A stretch of DNA of 64,000 nt from Phymorhynchus buccinoides (GCA_017654935.2 CM065698.1:1978301-2042300), one strand, 5' to 3'. Positions 7,712 to 23,600 are shown, counted from the stretch's first letter. Made by a program: numbers and translations. Notes: generated by a model not told the origin, from the letters alone.

Positions 7712-10700
7712 GTTGGTATGCTTGATGGCAGTTTGTGTTGAAAATTGTAAACGTTTTTGTGTTTGGACAAGCGATTGCCAGGAAGAGTCACTGACTCAGC
7801 CAGTCTGATTCACTGAACGGTCACGGAAACAATCAAGCGAACACACTTTTCTCGGTCAGTTTCCTCCAGCGGTCATTGACTCAGTGATGGCACTTTGTCA
7901 GTCCTGACCAAGGTTTGAAATCTTCAGGTCAGGTCAGGTAGTTAGGACATTAGGCCTCGCGGCCTCTTCACTGTCCTTTGTAGTTTCTTCTTCTTTTTCT
8001 GTTCTTTTTCGTCTTCTTCTGGGGTAGCCCAAGGGAGTGAGTAGGAGGGTGGACTTGGGATACCTAGCTATCAATTTGGTTCATGCTAGGTAGCAGGACT
8101 CTCCCCGCCTTGTTAGATTGTTACCTGCCGTGCCCGTGGGTTTTTGTATACATGTGCATGAAGCGCCGGTGTAGAGTTCTCGGATGACCCTGTTCTCATG
8201 ATTCCTGCGCATGCGCGAAATGGAGACAATCTCATAACCTACCATCAACTTTATTGGACGGTTTCAGGTTAGGAATAGGGTTAGGGATAGGTTTAGGGTC
8301 AATTTAGTGTTGAATGCACAAAAGATAAACTATGATAGTACGTCATGATCAATTTCGTGCATGCGCAGGAATCTTGAGAACAAATCCAAGGCGAGAACGT
8401 CGCACCGGCAGCGCCCTGTAGTTGTCCCCGTCCCTGTCCAGAATTAGAAATTTCATTTTGTTTGCTACATCTGATTTTTTTTTCTACTGAACTCAATTAA
8501 ACCCAATAGTAATATTGGTGTTAGCTGATTTTTATCTTTTCTGTTCATATCTTCTTTTTTCTTTTCCTCTTCTGCTTCTTTTTCTTTGGTCACCCCCTGA
8601 AGTGTGTGCATTTACTTCTATAAACAGAAGCTGGCCACCACCAAAGAAGAAGAAGCGCACAGGTCAGACTTGCTTCAAGTCCCCATCCAAAGGACCTAGA
8701 GATTAATTTTATTTTTCTCGTCAAACTGGAGAGAAAGGGCGCGGCCGGGTTTCAAACCCGGGTCACTCACGCTTTGAATTTGAGGCGAATGTCTTAACCA
8801 TTCTGCACCTTCCTTCCTCAGGAAGTTTACGTACTTTAAACAAATCAGCCCAGCTTTCCAGGTTAGCAGACTTTGCTCTCTAGTCTTATGCTGTATCAGT
8901 ATCTGGAGATCATTCTTGGACATGACACAAAGGCGCTCACATTCCTTTCAACACTTTGTAATGTGTCCCTGTCCTTTGTGGTGAAGTGGGCCAACTGTGA
9001 TAACTTCAAGTGTTGTCAAGGCCAGAGCTCTTGGCCTTCCATTGAAGGCTGTGGCTGTCTGTGTCTTACTCTCATGCAGGTGATATCAATCAAGGCCATG
9101 GGAATTCGTTTATCACGAATGTCTACTGTTTGTACTCCCACTTCTATAAGATTGGGAGTATATTGCAATTGGAATAGGCGCCTGAGCACTTCAGTGTGTG
9201 TGTATGTGCGTGCATGGGTGCGTACATATAGGATATGCATACAGTATGTGTGTGTGTGTGCGTGTGCGTGTATGTATGTCATTTGTGTGATTGTTTTTGT
9301 GAGTGACTGTGTGTGTGTGTGCATGCAAGTGTCTTGCGTGTTTGTGTGACTATGAGGCAAATTTTGTTGTTAAACTCACTTAGAGCCTGTCCATCTTAAA
9401 TTATTGAACTAATCAAAACAAAAAATGCAGCAATGTTGACAGTGATGCCTGTTGCGTTAGTTTTATCAAAGATCCCATATAAATGACCAAAAATGTTACC
9501 CCCTGCATGGATCATAATTGTCAGAGGATTGAGAATTTCTGACGGAGGATTGGCTTCTCTTGTCAGAGGTTTTGCCTTTTTTTCAGTGCTCTCTTTTCTG
9601 CTAAATAGTATTTTAAGCATTAAAGTGATTTATAACTTTATTACGCCTTTTTGATGATGTTGGGAACTCATTTCAGTGTTGTCCCTCTTCAGTCTAGGGC
9701 TTACTCTCTCTCTTTGACTTTTGAGTCTTTCTTCATCATCTTTAAAATATAGAGTACATGTTTATGGCTTGTCATCTTGTTGATCCAAAGTTATATCTGG
9801 ATCAGTCTACATGATGAAATGTTTTGATGCAGAGCTAAAGTTGGTAATGTTTTCGTTATCAGAAGAACTGCAAAGAAATAATTGAAACAAATTTCCTCCA
9901 AACCACCCCCCATCCCCTGTCCACCCCCTACCCTCTCAGACTGCAGGAAATCTGATTAACTGAGTTTCTTTGAATACATCATGTGTATTTTTGTGAAACA
10001 GTCATTAATGACTGAAAAGTTGCAATATGATGCACTTTGAGTCTTCGAGACCTGTGCATCAATTGACAAACATTTAAAAAATGCAAAACATTGTCATCGC
10101 AGTGTACATGTTATTTCAGAGTATAATCAAGTGTTATTAATTTTCCCCTTCCCCTCACCGAACACACACAACTTGTTTTTTCTTGTTCATCATATTAACC
10201 TCCTCACTGCCGGGGAAAGGTTGAGAAATTAACTTTTCTTCCTTTAATTACAACATTGAAAAGAGACCTGTTAGACTCAGTCTGACCAAATGGTCTAGGG
10301 ACATATCTTTCGCGACATGTCTAAAAACAAAGCATGGTTCCAGGGATATGACATGGACAGTGATGACAATGGACATCGTCACTGACATCAGGGATATGAC
10401 ATGGACAGTGATGACATTGGACATCGTCACTGACATCAGGGATATGACATGGACAGTGATGACAATGGACATCGTCACTGACATCAGGGATATGACATGG
10501 ACAGTGATGACAATGGACATCGTCACTGACATCAGGGGGCAGATAGGGAAGGGTTACATTTTACAGCTAAATGGTAGTAATGTCAAATACTTCTGTTTAA
10601 CCCTTTCACTGCCAGCCATATTTCAGCCCAAAATATCCATTAAATTTACCTGGGTAGAGAACAAAATCCATCTGCAGTATTGGGAATTCTTCTGTGACAT

Positions 10701-11597
10701 ATTGAGGTCTATCCTTACTTCCCCAAACTAAGACAATAGGGTCTTTGGATAACAGAGCCCAATTTGATGCCGACACCTTTTAGTGACATAGGTGTCAAAT
10801 CACTGTGGTGCTGAAATGCCACTGGCGGTGAAAGGGTTAAAAACCTTTCTGCTGTTTTCGCTCACTATACTCCAGTGCCCCGGGGGGTCTTTTGTCAAAA
10901 TAGTTCACCCACCTTCTGGAAGTTCTGTGCTTATAGTTTCCTCTAATCTGCCACTCTCTTTCACTCTGCCTTTTCCCTTTGCTTTCTTCCATCTGCTATC
11001 TTTCTGACTTATTGACCCATTCTCCTGCCTTTAAAAAAAAAAATCTTACAAATATTTGTTTCTCCTATGAGCTCCCCCAAAATCAGAATGTGTCGGCTGT
11101 ACGCAGCGGGGAGACCAGTGAAAACTGAAAACCTGACACATGTACCTTATCCATTATGGCCATATGGCCTGGGAAAGCAGAAGAAGAAGACTATACTCCA
11201 GTAGACCCAATACACGAATTTCGCATGATACATGACTCGCATTGTCACAATCGCATCGCATTCAGATCAGAATCGCATGTAGTGTAGCAAGCCCTTTATG
11301 GGCAGACTTTCTGTTGATTTGAAGCGTTGGTTTAATTAAAGAATGCCCTCTTTGTGTGCGACTGTTTGTGATTTCAGTCAGACATTACTTCCTTTCATGT
11401 CATGACAGTTCACAGACCGCTCTCTAATGTAGGATAAGACGGGCTACAGTCAACGCCATTGTGTCAACATGCATGGGATTTCCTGTCTCTCTCTCTCAGT
11501 CTCCCCCCTCCCCCCTTACTTACCCCTCTCTCTCTCTTTCTGTATGTCAGAGTGTCTCTGTCTCTCTATATCTCTCTGTTTCTGTCAGTTTTTTCAT

Positions 11598-11675
<78 letters not shown>

Positions 11676-14600
11676 TCTCCCCCCCCCCTCTCTCTCTGTC
11701 TCTCTGTCTCTCTGATATTCAGTCTTGCCTACACAGCTGCAGCCTGAGTATTGTCCTCCAACAGATTATATTGCAGTGTTTGTTTAATGTGGTGACAGCC
11801 CTAAGGATCATTGTCTATGGTTTGGGGGCAGAGTTAATCTTGATGCACATATGTGCATTTCTGACGCTCAAAACAGCCCTCTAACATACACACTAATTTC
11901 AACTGTTTTCAACCTCGCCTTGGCTTAAGGCTGTGCCAGACCAATTGACATAGGCTAGAACGCCAAGGCTACATCAAAATCTGATGCATTTGTACCATGG
12001 TGTTCAAGTGCTTTGGCTGTTCGGATGACCCCTGGAGTCCTTTAGCCAGGGTACAACAACAAGCAACAACTGTTTTCAACAAAGTTTTAGCAAAGTATGT
12101 GGAGATACCCCCTAAAATCACACACACACACCCCAAAATCAAAAACAGAAACAAATTCTGGAGATATAAAGAGAGACCGACCAAAATATCCTGGTGACCT
12201 ACAAATCTTTAGACATAATTATCTTCCATGCTTATTCCGACCTCCTGAGCATTTGGAAGATAGAGTTAACACAGATGGGGCTGTGCATAGCCACATGGTT
12301 GTACACCAGCTTGTTGTGCATTCGTTTCTAATGATCAGGGGGGAAAGTAGTTCAGGCATGCTCCTGAAGAAGAGAGAATTCAAAGGCTGATAGAAAGTCT
12401 TCAGGATTGGCCATCTTGTCATCCAAATCCACGGTGTTGTAAAATCGAACGTTTCTGACAAAATTGATGGCAGATTACAACAAGATGATAGACACGCAAT
12501 TCTAACACCACCCCCACCCATCCTGTGTGCACAGACACACACTGATGGCAGACTGAAACAGGATGATAGACACGCAATTCTAACACCATCCCCACCCATC
12601 CTGTGTACACAGACACACATTGATGGCAGACTGAAACAGGATGATAGACATGCAGTTCTAACACCATCCCCACCCATCCTGTGTACACAGATACACACTG
12701 ATGGCAGACTGAAACAGGATGATAGACACGCAATTCTAACACCATCCCCACCCATCCTGTGTACACAGACACACATTGATGGCAGACTGAAACAGGATGA
12801 TAGACACGCAATTCTAACACCATCCCCACCCATCCTGTGTACACAGATACACACTGATGGCAGACTGAAACAGGATGATAGACACGCAATTCTAACACCA
12901 TCCCCACCCATCCTGTGTACACAGATACACACTGATGGCAGACTGAAACAGGATGATAGACACGCAATTCTAACACCACCCCCACCCATCCTGTGTACAC
13001 AGACACACATTGATGGCAGACTGAAACAGGATGATAGACACGCAATTCTAACACCACCCCCACCCATCCTGTGTACACAGACACATTGATGGCAGACTGA
13101 AACAGGATGATAGACACGCAATTCTAACACCACCCCCACCCATCCTGTGTACACAGATACACACTGATGGCAGACTGAAACAGGATGATAGACATGCAGT
13201 TCTAACACCACCCCCACCCATCCTGTGTACACAGACACACATTGATGGCAGACTGAAACAGGATGATAGACACGCAATTCTAACACCATCCCCACCCATC
13301 CTGTGTACACAGACACATTGATGGCAGACTGAAACAGGATGATAGACATGCAATTCTAACACCACCCCCACCCATCCTGTGTACACAGACACACACTGAT
13401 GGCAGACTGAAACAGGATGATAGACATGCAATTCTAACACCATCCCCACCCATCCTGTGTACACAGATACACACTGATGGCAGACTGAAACAGGATGATA
13501 GACACGCAATTCTAACACCACCCCCACCCATCCTGTGTACACAGACACACATTGATGGCAGACTGAAACAGGATGATAGACACGCAATTCTAACACCACC
13601 CCCACCCATCCTGTGTACACAGACACACATTGATGGCAGACTGAAACAGGATGATAGACACGCAATTCTAACACCACCCCCACCCATCCTGTGTACACAG
13701 ACACATTGATGGCAGACTGAAACAGGATGATAGACATGCAGTTCTAACACCACCCCCACCCATCCTGTATACACAGACACACATTGATGGCAGACTGAAA
13801 CAGGATGATAGACATGCAATTCTAACACCACCCCCACCCATCCTGTGTACACAGACACATTGATGGCAGACTGAAACAGGATGATAGACATGCAGTTCTA
13901 ACACCATCCCCACCCATCCTGTATACACAGACACACATTGATGGCAGACTGAAACAGGATGATAGACACGCAATTCTAACACCACCCCCACCCATCCTGT
14001 GTACACAGACACACATTGATGGCAGACTGAAACAGGATGATAGACACGCAATTCTAACACCACCCCCACCCATCCTGTGTACACAGACACATTGATGGCA
14101 GACTGAAACAGGATGATAGACATGCAGTTCTAACACCACCCCCACCCATCCTGTATACACAGACACACATTGATGGCAGACTGAAACAGGATGATAGACA
14201 TGCAATTCTAACACCACCCCCACCCATCCTGTGTACACAGATACACATTGATGGCAGATTAAAACAAGATGATAGACATGCAGTTCTAACACCACCCCCA
14301 CCCATCCTGTATACACAGACACACATTGATGGCAGACTGAAACAGGATGATAGACATGCAATTCTAACACCACCCCCACCCATCCTGTGTACACAGATAC
14401 ACATTGATGGCAGATTAAAACAAGATGATAGACATGCAGTTCTAACACCACCCCCACCCATCCTGTATACACAGACACACATTGATGGCAGACTGAAACA
14501 GGATGATAGACATGCAATTCTAACACCATCCCCACCCATCCTGTGTACACAGACACACATTGATGGCAGATTAAAACAAGATGATAGACATGCAATTCTA

Positions 14601-17600
14601 ACACCACCCCCACCCATCCTGTATACACAGACACACATTGATGGCAGACTGAAACAGGATGATAGACACGCAATTCTAACACCACCCCCACCCATCCTGT
14701 GTACACAGACACACATTGATGGCAGACTGAAACAAGATGATAGACATGCAATTCTAACACCACCCCACCCACCCATCCTGTGTACACAGACACATTGATG
14801 GCAGACTGAAACAGGATGATAGACACGCAATTCTAACACCACCCCCACCCATCCTGTGTACACAGACACACATTGATGGCAGACTGAAACAGGATGATAG
14901 ACATGCAATTCTAACACCACCCCCACCCATCCTGTGTACACAGACACACATTGATGGCAGACTGAAACAGGATGATAGACATGCAATTCTAACACCACCC
15001 CCACCCATCCTGTGTACACAGACACACATTGATGGCAGACTGAAACAGGATGATAGACATGCAGTTCTAACACCACCCCCACCCATCCTGTGTACACAGA
15101 CACACATTGATGGCAGACTGAAACAAGATGATAGACATGTAATTCTAACACCACCCCCACCCATCCTGTGTACACAGACACACATTGATGGCAGACTGAA
15201 ACAGGATGATAGACACGCAATTCTAACACCACCCCCACCCATCCTGTATACACAGACACATTGATGGCAGACTGAAACAGGATGATAGACACGCAATTCT
15301 AACACCATCCCACCCATCCTGTATACACAGATACACACGCATTGGAATTTATATTTAATGCAGTAACCGCTTCAGGATTGAGAAGATTGAGAGAACGCTG
15401 AATTGTGACTGTCTTTTGAGGATTGAGAGGATGTGTTATTCCTTGCACCCATGAATGATTCTTCGTTTATTTCATGTATGATTTCAGGGAATGACCTGCA
15501 GTCTTGCCTTCACAGTGGCAGCTTGTATTCTGGGCTCCTCTTTCCAAGTGGGCTATAACACCGCTGTTGTCAATTCTCCAGCAGACGTAAGTGTAGAATA
15601 GGATTGTATTGTGTTGTTTTATATGCTAATGTGTTGTATTTCATTATTGTGTGTTACTGTATTGTGGGCTCCTCTTTCCAAGTGGGCTATAGCACCGTTG
15701 TCAATTCTCCAGCAGACATGAGTGTAGAATAGGATTGTAGTGATATTCTGTCCTGGGTTCCTCTTTCTCAAACTTAGTGGGTTTAGCCATCTGTTTTTAA
15801 ATTTCCTGCCAGTGTGAATGAACTATGACATATTCACTATATAATGATCATATTGTGTTGTTTTCTGTTGTCATGTACAGGGAAGGTGGCCCTTTAAAAT
15901 GTACCAGTTTTTCTTTGGTCAGGACTCACAGAAAAGTTAATGTTTTCCCACCCTTTTTCATCTCTGGATTCTACAGACATGTACTGTACGGTTGTTTTAG
16001 CCCAAGCCACTCTTCAGTCAATGATGTTTTACTTTTTTCAATAATTAATTATAAGTAAATAAAAAAAGCCCACCCCAGGCGCCAGGTTGCTGAATGACTC
16101 CAGCATCGTGAATATCGAAATTGTCCAATCTGTTCTATCTATCATCCTTACCACTCCACTACTAGATGCTCTCAGTCCTTCCACGGCTCAGCTTGTAGCT
16201 AACGTCGTGTGTCGAGTCTAGTCCCTATAGATCTTCGGTCTGAAGTTCTAGTTTGTAACCATTAGACTTTTTTTTTGGTCGTCAATCGTTATGCTATTTC
16301 CAGTATTTCGTTTGACCGCTCTCCTTGTTTACTTTCATTTTGGCGAAAGACTCCTTTCGTCATCATCTATGCTTGTTTTGACGTCACTCCGTTAAACTGT
16401 TCCTACTTGTTGCGAGCAGTTTGGTACTGAGACTTCATTTGACGTCACCGATCGGCGTTCATCTTCGGCCGTGGGAGTATTTGTATTTCACCGATCTTAG
16501 GCAGACCATTTATTAAGCTCAGTTTGCGTTTTATGTGAGTTCGTGTTTTCCTTTCTATCGGCACACACAACTTTCTTGTACCGAAGACTAGGGTTGCTTG
16601 AGTTTTCAATTTCACCTGACGACTCGACGATCTTCCTTTATGTCTCATCTTCACTCCGCGAATCGTCTATTTCCTAGTTGCTCGTTTTCCCTGAGTAACT
16701 CGGGTAGATTACTAGGAACATCGTATTGTTTAATAGTTTAGTCAGAAGAGTTATCGACCTTCTCATCGTCGACGGTCCCTCTTCTGTCCTCAGTCCTAGA
16801 CTTTTTATTTATTTCTAGGACTTCAGTTGTTTGGAGGTCACATAAGTTCGTTCCTCCATTCTTTTCTTTCACATATCTCCATCTTTGGAGACGGCGAATC
16901 CTTCTCCATCAGATGGTGGTGGTCCGGCTCCCTGTATCTATGAATAAATGTTCATTATTTTTTATTCATGTGAATTCTCTGGTACATCATGTACATGATT
17001 TTTTGGGCCAATATTTGTTATGCTCTTCTCTTGATCAGTTGATGTGATAGAAAATGAATTTTCTATAACTTCTTAGCCTTTCAGAAAAGTGAACACTATA
17101 CTAGACCGGAAGTGATCATATACGAGAGTTGGGGTGATAAGGCACAATGTTAAGCTTTGTCTTCCAAGCTAATCTTGAACATATATGCACTAGTAGTAGT
17201 ACTAGTAGTGGAGTGGTAAGTATATAGATAGAGTAGATAGTAGAATTAATCAAAATTCCTCAATTGTCTGTTCAACAATTATCATGGCATCCCACTGATT
17301 TCCCTCTTGATCATGTTGATCATGATGTGTAAGTCAAAGTCAAAATTTTATTTCCAGATGAAAAACTGAATAACAAATGTGTGTGTGTGCGCGCGTCAGA
17401 ATTGTATTTCCAGATGGAAAATTGACAAGCAAATGTGTGTGTCAAAGGCAAAGTCAACATTTTATTTCCATATGGAAAACTGAATAGCAAATGTGTGTGT
17501 GTGTGGCAAAGGCAAAGTCAAAATTAAATGTGTGTGTGTGCTTCGTCTTGTTCTTAAAACTGCCATTTTCACAGTGAAACCATTCCACACTGTATAATAT

Positions 17601-20600
17601 CATGTGCAGGTGATCAAGGACTTCTACAACCAGACCTACGAGGGTCGGCACCACCAGCCCATGCCCTCGGGTCTGATGACTCTGCTGTGGGCCATCACTG
17701 TGTCCTGCTACCATTCCACACTGTATAATATGTGCAGGTGATCAAGGACTTCTACAACCAGACCTACGAGGGTCGGCACCACCAGCCCATGCCCTCGGGT
17801 CTGATGACTCTGCTGTGGACCATCACTGTGTCCTGCTACCATTCCACACTGCATAATATCATGTGCAGGTGATCAAGGACTTCTACAACCAGACCTACGA
17901 GGGTCGGCACCACCAGCCCATGGCCTCTGGTCTGATGACTCTGCTATGGGCCATCACTGTGTCCTGCTACGCCGCTGGGGGGATGGTAGGGGGCGTCACC
18001 GCTGGTTACTGGGCCAACAGATACGGCAGGTAGGTCATGTGACTTGATAAAGGGAGATCTTCTTCTTCTTCTTCTTCGATCGCTCAGACAGTTTCCTGTC
18101 AATTATGAGCGCAGATGCGTCATGCTGCCATTATGCGCCTAAAAAATAGTTAGGCCCAGCAAGTCCGACTTCGACTGGAGAAAATGTTTTTGAAAGTGTT
18201 TCGTGAAAAAAGGCAGGAGAATGGACCAGTAACGCAGAAAGGTACTAGGTAGTAGATGACAGTAAGCAAAGGGAAAAGGCAGAGTTAAAAAGAGTGAACG
18301 ATTAGAGGAAGTTACAAGCACAGAACTTCCAGAAGGTGGGGGAATTATTTATACAAAAGACCCCCCGGTATCCTCACGGGGGGAGATAAAGGGAGATTAA
18401 TGCATGGGAATGGTAGCGGGGTGTTGACTGGTTATTGGGCTCACCGATGTGGCAAGCATTGCATTTTGTCATTTGTGTTTGTATCAGTTTTGGTCACAGA
18501 GACTTATCTCTGTCTTCGGGCTGCTCCCCCCCTGGAGAGCGCGTCGCAGCTGTGCTGCACCACCCTTTGTTGTGTGGATAGGAGAGTCCACCCAGGACTT
18601 CGCAGCTCTTATCGATTTTTTCATGTGTTGGTCATTAACAGGTTAAGACAAAATGTCCTAACGGTGGTAGTACATGGGCATTGAAGAGTTAACTTATAAT
18701 TATTTTAATTTTCTAACTACAGTCGACCCCCTCTTTTAAGACCTTCAAAAAATCGCGGAAAATCGGTCGTAAAAGAGGGGGGTCTTTAATCAGGGGTGAC
18801 CAAAACAATGCACTCAGTGACTCACTACACCGTATATGACGCACAGCACATGCATACACTAAAACTAAAACATGCTTTCTCCGTCATTCTTGAATGAAAC
18901 ATCGCGGTCTAGCTAATATACGAAAACGAGCGAAAACGGGCTAAAACAGAAAGTGTGCTCGCGGCCCGTGTTGCACTCACACACAAACTACACATAACAA
19001 CAGTACAGACCTAATTTTCGCCATTTTACGCTCTGGCAGTTCATTTTCAATCACAGTTTGCACACACGGAACTTTTACCGCGCATACAACTCGGCTGACA
19101 AAATGGCGCCGCACATACCGCAAATACGAAATCACGGCAAACGCTAATGCACCAGCTGCTTTCATTTATCGGATTTTGTGTGTTGTTTGCATTCAGTGAG
19201 TGTTTCAGTGCACGCACTAACGCTGATTTATCAGTTTGATAACGGAAAGGAGCTGCTTTTCAACTTATTTTTTGTAAAGTGAGACCATTCACTGAGTTCC
19301 AACTTATGGAGTGTGACCGATCACCTAGTTTCAACTTGGGAGTTGACTTCGCATTTAGGCCTACGTGTGCACAGAGTTCGTAAAGATCGACACGATCGCG
19401 ACCGTTTCAGTTCAAACTTTGATCATAAACTGCTCAGTGATGACACATGTGCATAAAAGTGGTGACATTTAGTGGTCAGATCGTGATATCGCTGATTAAA
19501 TTCTTCAATTTCGGCATGAGAACGGTTCGTTTTTACCGAGATTGACCTAACAACAGTGGTACCCCAGCTGTGCGTCGGCTCGAACTGAGGCCGAGAAGGA
19601 TAGATATCATCGTTTTTGTGACTGATAATTGTCAGAATGTGTTGCATCGGTCGTAAAATCAACAAGATTTACGGTCGCAAAACGCGTTAGAGGGGGAGTC
19701 GTAAATGAGGAGGCAAGTTTAGAAGAAAAACGATCCGTCATTCATATTTCAGTCGTAAAAGAGGGGAGGTCGTAATTCAGAGGGCCGTTCGTGAGGGGGT
19801 CGACTGTATAAATCATTCTTATTTCATGAAAGAAATATTAATAACCATTGATTTAAAGAATATTTTACACCAAGTTTTTTTATATATGCTTGTGTTTTTG
19901 ACAGTAAGCAGTTAACCTTGAATTGACGTTCTTTCTGTCAAGCCACAATGTTTCAGATTTTATTTATGTATTTGTGTGACATTTTTGGCCCAAGTGGCTT
20001 ATTGACTGATGCGGTGTGTCTGTGGATGCTTCCAATTCAGACTTAGTTCTAAATTACTTTGCCGGCACGTTTTCTTCTCTATTTTGAGCTTCAATCATTG
20101 TCTCTCTCAAAAGTAGTTTTCACCATTCATTTCTTAAATTCTCACACTCCAGGAAAGTGTTGCAGAGCATTGAAACCTGTTTTGTTTTATTCTAGTGTTT
20201 GTCGAACTTTAATGGGTCTTTTTTCCAGAAGGGGTTCTAGTCAGGAACATTGCAGTAGCTTTGGAAATGTCGTTGTCAGTAAACTGTTAGTGTAGCATTT
20301 TATTATTTTGGTCACTATAGAGCGACCATAAATTGTTTCCATTTTCAGGAGGGGAGCTCTGGTCAGAAACAACGTGGTTGCCGTGGTAGCAGCATGCCTG
20401 ATGGGATTTTCCAAGATGGTAGGATCCTACGAAATGCTGATTGTTGGCCGAGTTATCAGCGGAATTAATGCTGGTAAGGATTGAGGATTTGTCTTTGTTG
20501 CCTTACTACCAGTTGGAACTTAAACTTCTTCTTTTTTTAATGTGCATTTTTTTGTTCCCAAATTGCATGATTCCTACATTATGTTTATTGTTGTCCATGT

Positions 20601-23600
20601 TTTCAGCCGGATTAACCCCTTCCCTGCCCAGTCCACTGCTACTGGGGGAGTGATTTCATTGATGATGTCATAAGTTTTGATCATAGCCCTGGAATAATGG
20701 TTTTTGGTTTAGACCAGTCAGGAAAGATACATGATAGATCTCTAGACCTTTTTGTCAGATTGAGTCTAGCAGGTCTGTTTTGAAAAAAATTAAGAAAATC
20801 GATAATTTCTGTTTTTCTCTGGCAGTGAAGGGGTTAAAGGTAGTAAGGTTTGGAAGATTTCCCCTTTTCATTGCATGATCTTTGATGAAGATGGTTATCA
20901 TGGTAATAATGATAATGATAACTTTGTCTGACAGGTTTAAACTCGGGTTTAGCTCTGCTGTATGTATTGGAGATTTTTCCTGTTTAATTGCCAGGTCTTT
21001 TATGATAATGATGATAATGATCCCAGTGACATGATGATGATGACAATAATAATCTCTATGTTACAGGTATCAACTCGGGCGTGGCACCGCTGTATTTATC
21101 AGAAATATCCCCCGTGTCATTGCGAGGTCTGTGCGGCACGTTCAATCAGATCGCCATCTGTTTTGGCGTAGTGATCGCCGAGACCATAGGACTAGATGTT
21201 CTGCTGGGGACGGAGAATCTCTGGCCTTTGGCTTTGGGTGAGTGAAGAGAGAGAGAGAGAGTTTTGTCTGTCTTTTGAATGTCTAGATCTGCTCAGACTT
21301 TTCAGAGGGCTCTTTTCTGCTTGGTGATGCATCTTAAGATGACCAGTTTTAGACTTTAACAGGCTCATTTTCTTTTCTTTTTTAAAAAGAGCTTTACTTT
21401 AACCCCTTCACTGCCAGAGGAAAACAGATAAATTATCGATTTTCTTAATATAAAATTTAAAAGATACCCGTTAGACTCAATCTGAGAAACTGTCCACATT
21501 ACCATAATCTACCGTTTTTATTGTAATAATACACTGATTTATTTTTGTCATTATTGCAGGTTTCATACTGGTACCGGTGGTGTTCCAACTGTCCACATTA
21601 CCATAATCTACCGTTTTTATTGTAATAATACACTGATTTATTTTTGTCATTATTGCAGGTTTCATACTGGTACCGGTGGTGTTCCAACTGTCCACATTAC
21701 CATAATCTACTGTTTTTATTGTAATAATATACTGATTTATTTTGGTCATTGTTGCAGGTTTCATACTGGTACCGGTGGTGTTCCAACTGTCCACATTACC
21801 CTGTTGTCCGGAGTCCCCCAGATTTCTATTAGTGATACATAATGAAGATAGTACTGCACTTATATACTGTTTATATTGCGACAATACACTGATTTATCAT
21901 TGTCATTATTGCAGGTTTCATACTGGTACCGGTGGTGTTCCAACTGTCCACATTACCATAATCTACTGTTTTTATTGTGCAGGTTTCATACTGGTACCGG
22001 TGGTGTTCCAACTGTCCAATACACTGATTTATCATTGTCATTATTGCAGGTTTCATACTGGTACCGGTGGTGTTCCAACTGTCCACATTACCATAATCTA
22101 CTGTTTTTATTGTGATAATACACTGATTTATCATTGTCATTATTGCAGGTTTCATACTGGTACCGGTGGTGTTCCAACTGTCCACATTACCATAATCTAC
22201 TGTTTTTATTGTAATAATACACTGATTTATCATTGTCATTATTGCAGGTTTCATACTGGTTCCGGTGGTGTTCCAACTGTCCACATTACCATAATCTACT
22301 GTTTTTATTGTGATAATACACTGATTTATCATTGTCATTATTGCAGGTTTCATACTGGTTCCGGTGGTGTTCCAACTGTCCACATTACCATAATCTACTG
22401 TTTTTATTGTAATAATACACTGATTTATCATTGTCATTATTGCAGGTTTCATACTGGTTCCGGTGGTGTTCCAACTGTCCACATTACCATAATCTACTGT
22501 TTTTATTGTAATAATACACTGATTTATCATTGTCATTATTGCAGGTTTCATACTGGTTCCGGTGGTGTTCCAACTGTCCACATTACCATAATCTACTGTT
22601 TTTATTGTAATAATACACTGATTTATCATTGTCATTATTGCAGGTTTCATACTGGTTCCGGTGGTGTTCCAACTGTCCACATTACCATAATCTACTGTTT
22701 TTATTGTAATAATACACTGATTTATTTTGGTCATTATTGCAGGTTTCATACTGGTTCCGGTGGTGTTCCAACTGTCCACATTGCCCTGTTGTCCGGAGTC
22801 CCCCAGATTCCTGCTGGTGGTTCTTAATGAAGACGACGAGGCAGAAAGAGGTAGGCCATGTAGTGTTGCTTTGTCATCAGTACAGTGGAACCTCCCTGCT
22901 ACCACCTTGACAAATCAGCCAAATGAGGTCTTATAAGGGAGAGGTCTTAATAGGGAGGTGGTCACTCGGTGGTCTGGATATGAAGGTAAAAAAAATCAGT
23001 AACATTTTTTTGGGCTACATCTTAGACTTTAGTTAGAGGGAGTCTTAGTTCTAGTTCCTGAGAACCGCTTCTGAGGCTGAATGGGAGCAACTGCAGGATC
23101 CTGGCTTTATAGGGCTCTCTATATCCATAGTCCTGGCTTTATAGAGCTCTCTATCTCCATAGTCCTGGCTTTATAGAGCTCTCTATATCCATATTCCTGG
23201 CTTTATAGAGCTCTCTATCTCCATATTCCTGGCTTTATAGAGATCTCCATAGTCCTGGCTTTATAGAGCTCTCTATCTCCATAGTCCTGGCTTTATAGAG
23301 CTCTCTATCTCCATAGTCCTGGCTTTATAGAGCTCTCTATCTCCATAGTCCTGGCTTTATAGAGCTCTCTATCTCCATAGTCCTGGCTTTATAGAGCTCT
23401 CTATATCCATATTCCTGGCTTTATAGAGCTCTCTATCTCCATAGTCCTGGCTTTATAGAGCTCTCTATCTCCATATTCCTGAGAACCGCTTCTGAGGCTG
23501 AATGGGAGCAACTGCAGAATCCTGGCTTTATAGAGCTCTCTAGCTCCATAGTCCTGGCTTTATAGAGCTCTCTATCTCCATAGTCCTGGCTTTATAGAGC

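Noticed and set aside
12219..15338. Reverse-strand open frames of up to 412 codons
   Set aside because: They lie wholly in a 78-bp minisatellite inside GLUT intron 1; 78 is divisible by three, so several frames stay open together.
21742..22905. Overlapping ~350-codon frames on both strands
   Set aside because: Product of the 99-bp exon 6 edge array (divisible by three); only 22743-22850 belongs to the gene.
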